Origin: Lentisphaeria bacterium
GTDB lineage: Bacteria > Verrucomicrobiota > Lentisphaeria > Victivallales > GWF2-50-93
Length of the DNA stretch: 5,993 bases
Assembly: GCA_020056205.1 (NCBI GenBank)
Contig: JAGVIF010000597.1
Span: forward strand, 1 to 5,993
Reading direction: 5' to 3'
Every line of letters starts with the position of its first letter. The first letter of the stretch is position 1. A program made the position numbers and the translations under genes. The notes under the pieces were generated by a model. The model made no database searches, had not been told where the DNA came from, and saw nothing but the letters and a program-made list of their open reading frames with translations. Below are positions 4,724-5,993 of this stretch, piece after piece.

Positions 4724-5993
4724 ATGCGCGTACTCCTCGTTGTTTACGACAATGATTCATATATTCACTGGTTCCCTCAAGGAATAGGATATCTTGCGGC
4801 AGTCCTTAAAAAGAAAGGTCATGATGCAGCCATATACAATCAGGACTTTCACCATTACCCTGATGAGCGCCTCACAGAATATTTGGATAATAATAAATTC
4901 GACATGGTGGGGTTCAGTTTCATATCCGGTTATTATCAATACAAGAAGGCGCTCAAAATATCCGAAGCTATAAATCGTTCAAAAAACAGGCCCTTATATG
5001 TGATTGGCGGACATGGTCCCTCCCCTGCCCCTGACTACTTTATCAGGAAAACCGGAGCCGATGTTGTTGTCATTGGAGAGGGGGAGGAGATTATTGCCGA
5101 ACTTGCGGACGCGATAGAAAATAAAATTAACTTTGCAGGAATAAAGGGAATTTCCTATAGGGAAGGAGGCAATATCATAACAAATGTCCGGCATGAACTT
5201 GTCAAGGACATTGATTCGATCCCATTCCCCGCATACGAAATGTTCCCAATGCAATATTACAGGCTTCTACGAATGCCGCATTGCGCCAATAGCGATTTTG
5301 TAATGCCTCTGCTTTCCGGAAGAGGGTGCAATTTCAAATGTAATTTCTGTTATCGCCTGGATGAAGGATTCAGACCCCGCAACAACGAGGCTATAATCGA
5401 AGAGATAAAATTGCTTAAAAGAAATTACGGGATCACCTACATCGCATTTTCCGATGAATTACTTATGTCCTCAAAAGATCGTGTTGTAAGCCTCTGTGAG
5501 GACTTCATCAAATCGGATATAAAAATAAAATGGGACTGCAACGGAAGACTTAATTACGCGAAATCTGAAATACTTGATGCCATGAAAAAAGCCGGATGCG
5601 TTTTCATAAACTACGGCATAGAGTCCATGGATGATGAAATCCTTAAAAATATGAACAAATGCCTTAATACGGAACAGATAGTCAAAGGAATTGAAGCCAC
5701 CCTGAAGGCCGGGATTTCACCTGGCTTCAACATAATATTCGGAAACATAGGCGAAAACCGCAAAACCCTTAAGAAGGGAGTTGATTTTCTACTCAAATAT
5801 GACGATGGGGCGCAAATGAGAACCATCCGTCCGGTCACGCCTTATCCCGGAAGCCCTCTTTATTATTATGCAATTGAAAAAGGACTCCTGAAAGGAATTG
5901 AAGATTTCTATGACAACAAACATGTAAATTCAGATCTTCTTTCTGTCAATTTTACGGAACTTTCAAATGATGAATTCCATATGGCTCTTATGG
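4724..5993 (+). CDS. Radical SAM protein with N-terminal B12-binding-like domain (3' end cut off)
   Basis: At least 423 residues are encoded and the frame is still open at the right edge. Residues 1-170 have the layout of a cobalamin-binding domain of radical SAM enzymes: MRVLLVVYDN, WFPQGIGYLAAVLKKKGH (16-33), FDMVGFSF (59-66), YVIGGHGP (92-99), GADVVVIGEGEE (111-122) and the DIDSIPFPAYE linker (162-172). The radical SAM core follows with LSGRGCNFKCNFCYR (197-211), whose C202, C206 and C209 form the CxxxCxxC cluster site, then FSDELLM (242-248), a GIES motif (298-301) and RPVTPYPGSPLY (369-380). The usual DxHxxG cobalamin ligand motif is not apparent, as in several B12-domain-like subgroups. 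Such enzymes perform methylations, rearrangements or ring chemistry. Here it follows nonulosonic acid genes after a 79-base gap, so glycan or lipid tailoring is a guess. Family is sure; reaction and substrate unknown. Confidence 0.88.
   Translation, partial: MRVLLVVYDNDSYIHWFPQGIGYLAAVLKKKGHDAAIYNQDFHHYPDERLTEYLDNNKFDMVGFSFISGYYQYKKALKISEAINRSKNRPLYVIGGHGPSPAPDYFIRKTGADVVVIGEGEEIIAELADAIENKINFAGIKGISYREGGNIITNVRHELVKDIDSIPFPAYEMFPMQYYRLLRMPHCANSDFVMPLLSGRGCNFKCNFCYRLDEGFRPRNNEAIIEEIKLLKRNYGITYIAFSDELLMSSKDRVVSLCEDFIKSDIKIKWDCNGRLNYAKSEILDAMKKAGCVFINYGIESMDDEILKNMNKCLNTEQIVKGIEATLKAGISPGFNIIFGNIGENRKTLKKGVDFLLKYDDGAQMRTIRPVTPYPGSPLYYYAIEKGLLKGIEDFYDNKHVNSDLLSVNFTELSNDEFHMALM

Overview
The window is part of a bacterial surface-glycan locus for a nonulosonic acid, most likely a legionaminic-type (5,7-diamino) sialic acid relative. 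All genes are on the + strand and tightly packed. In order they are: the last codons of a LegB-like nucleotide-sugar 4,6-dehydratase (1-74), a LegC-family PLP aminotransferase (58-1257), a divergent GT-B-like surface carbohydrate transferase (1250-2863), a NeuD/PglD/LegH-family acetyltransferase (start chosen at 3005, to 3646), a NeuB/LegI-family nonulosonic acid synthase (3643-4644), and a radical SAM protein with an N-terminal cobalamin-binding-like domain that runs off the right edge (4724-5993+).

The genes fit a known pathway. LegB makes a 4-keto-6-deoxy nucleotide sugar, LegC puts an amine on C4, a LegH/NeuD-type left-handed beta-helix enzyme acetylates that amine, and LegI condenses the resulting 6-deoxy-mannosamine-type sugar with phosphoenolpyruvate. 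The hydrolysing 2-epimerase (LegG) and the CMP-sugar synthetase (LegF) that the pathway also needs are not in the window and probably lie outside it. The GT-B-like protein is a candidate for transferring the finished sugar or another residue of the glycan. The radical SAM protein may tailor the glycan, but its substrate cannot be read from sequence.

The layout shows two blocks. Block 1 (1-2863) is richer in G+C (one sampled 60-base line is 57% G+C), and its genes overlap by 17 and 8 bases. Block 2 (about 2900 onward) is more A/T-rich (one sampled line is 35% G+C). The change falls in a 141-base stretch between the transferase and the acetyltransferase. That stretch holds a strong Shine-Dalgarno with an ATGATG start whose frame stops after 18 codons, a 9-base direct repeat and an 8-bp perfect hairpin. 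It looks like a recombination or deletion junction in a mosaic locus.

The organism cannot be named. Legionaminic-type sugars and this gene set are most common in Gram-negative bacteria, in O-antigen, capsule or flagellar glycan, and a mid-G+C genome with A/T-rich acquired cassettes would fit. No RNA genes, insertion sequences, CRISPR arrays or convincing terminators were seen, and no stretch of 300 bases lacks a gene.
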